From: DASPTB01 sp035623615
Lineage (GTDB): Bacteria > Actinomycetota > UBA4738
Assembly (NCBI GenBank): GCA_035623615.1
Contig: DASPTB010000157.1
Coordinates: 1-6,066 of the forward strand
Direction of reading: 5' to 3'
Length of the DNA: 6,066 bases
In this document: positions 6,001 to 6,066 of the stretch, piece after piece
How positions within the stretch are numbered: position 1 is the stretch's first letter
Layout of the letters: every line of letters begins with the position of its first letter
Notes under the pieces: model-generated
What the model was told of the DNA's origin: nothing
Databases searched by the model: none
The model's input: the letters and a program-made list of their open reading frames with translations, nothing else
Made by a program: the position numbers and the translations under genes

Positions 6001-6016
6001 GCGAGCGGTCGCTCGC
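6001..6016 (-). terminator. hairpin directly after a likely stop codon
   Basis: GCGAGC and GCTCGC form a 6-bp stem with a 4-nt loop (7 bp if a 2-nt loop is allowed). On the minus strand it begins right after the TGA at 6019-6017 and is followed by GATTCTT, a weakly T-rich tail. The position suggests termination of the gene entering from the right edge. Confidence 0.4.
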
Positions 6017-6066
6017 TCAGACGCCGGCGGCGGTCAGCACCAGATCCGTGGCGATTCCGAGCAGGA
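6017..6066 (-). CDS. possible C-terminal end of an upstream gene (fragment)
   Basis: One minus-strand frame reads LLGIATDLVLTAAGV and then TGA at 6019-6017. The residues look like a hydrophobic protein end, and a hairpin abuts the stop. Fifteen codons are too few to identify a family or to be certain that this frame is the coding one. Confidence 0.35.
   Translation of the reverse strand, partial: LLGIATDLVLTAAGV

Noticed and set aside
1..6066. CRISPR arrays, insertion sequences, tRNA or rRNA genes, tandem repeats, defence or toxin-antitoxin modules
   Set aside because: Looked for on both strands; no regularly spaced repeats, transposase motifs, cloverleaf patterns or recognisable defence genes were seen.

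Overview
The window is very GC-rich, with G or C at most third codon positions, frequent GTG or TTG starts and Shine-Dalgarno sequences of the GGAGG type. The gene content (energy-coupling-factor vitamin transporter, Bcp-type peroxiredoxin resembling mycobacterial BcpB, Sec-exported sedolisin, SapM-like exported phosphatase) suggests a soil-type actinobacterium (Actinomycetota). That assignment is an inference from composition and family resemblance, not from a marker gene.

Layout. Positions 1-1374 (+) hold the end of an ECF transporter operon: the C-terminal part of the ATPase, overlapped by 4 bp by a membrane S component. Facing it, positions 1399-2290 (-) form a two-gene unit, a VOC/glyoxalase-fold protein followed 34 bp later by a Bcp-type peroxiredoxin. 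A 69-residue two-helix membrane protein (2394-2603, +) diverges from that unit. It converges on a large secreted S53 serine-carboxyl protease (2670-4604, -), with a perfect 10-bp hairpin lying between the two stops. Upstream of the protease, also on the minus strand, is a secreted SapM-like phosphoesterase (4773-5894). The 168-bp gap between these two contains an exact TTGACA -35 hexamer, so the protease may have its own promoter. The last 50 bases probably carry the final codons of another minus-strand gene, followed directly by a hairpin.

Functional reading. There are three loosely independent modules: vitamin or cofactor import (ECF), a small oxidative or electrophile stress pair (VOC plus peroxiredoxin), and two exported hydrolases that could release amino acids and phosphate outside the cell. 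I found no CRISPR array, insertion sequence, tRNA, rRNA, phage gene or clear novel system. The most notable points are residue-level: a second cysteine displaced by one position in the peroxiredoxin, loss of all metal-ligand positions in the VOC protein, and unusual spacing in the sedolisin calcium site. No intergenic stretch exceeds 300 bases; the largest are 168 bp (4605-4772) and 122 bp (5895-6016).
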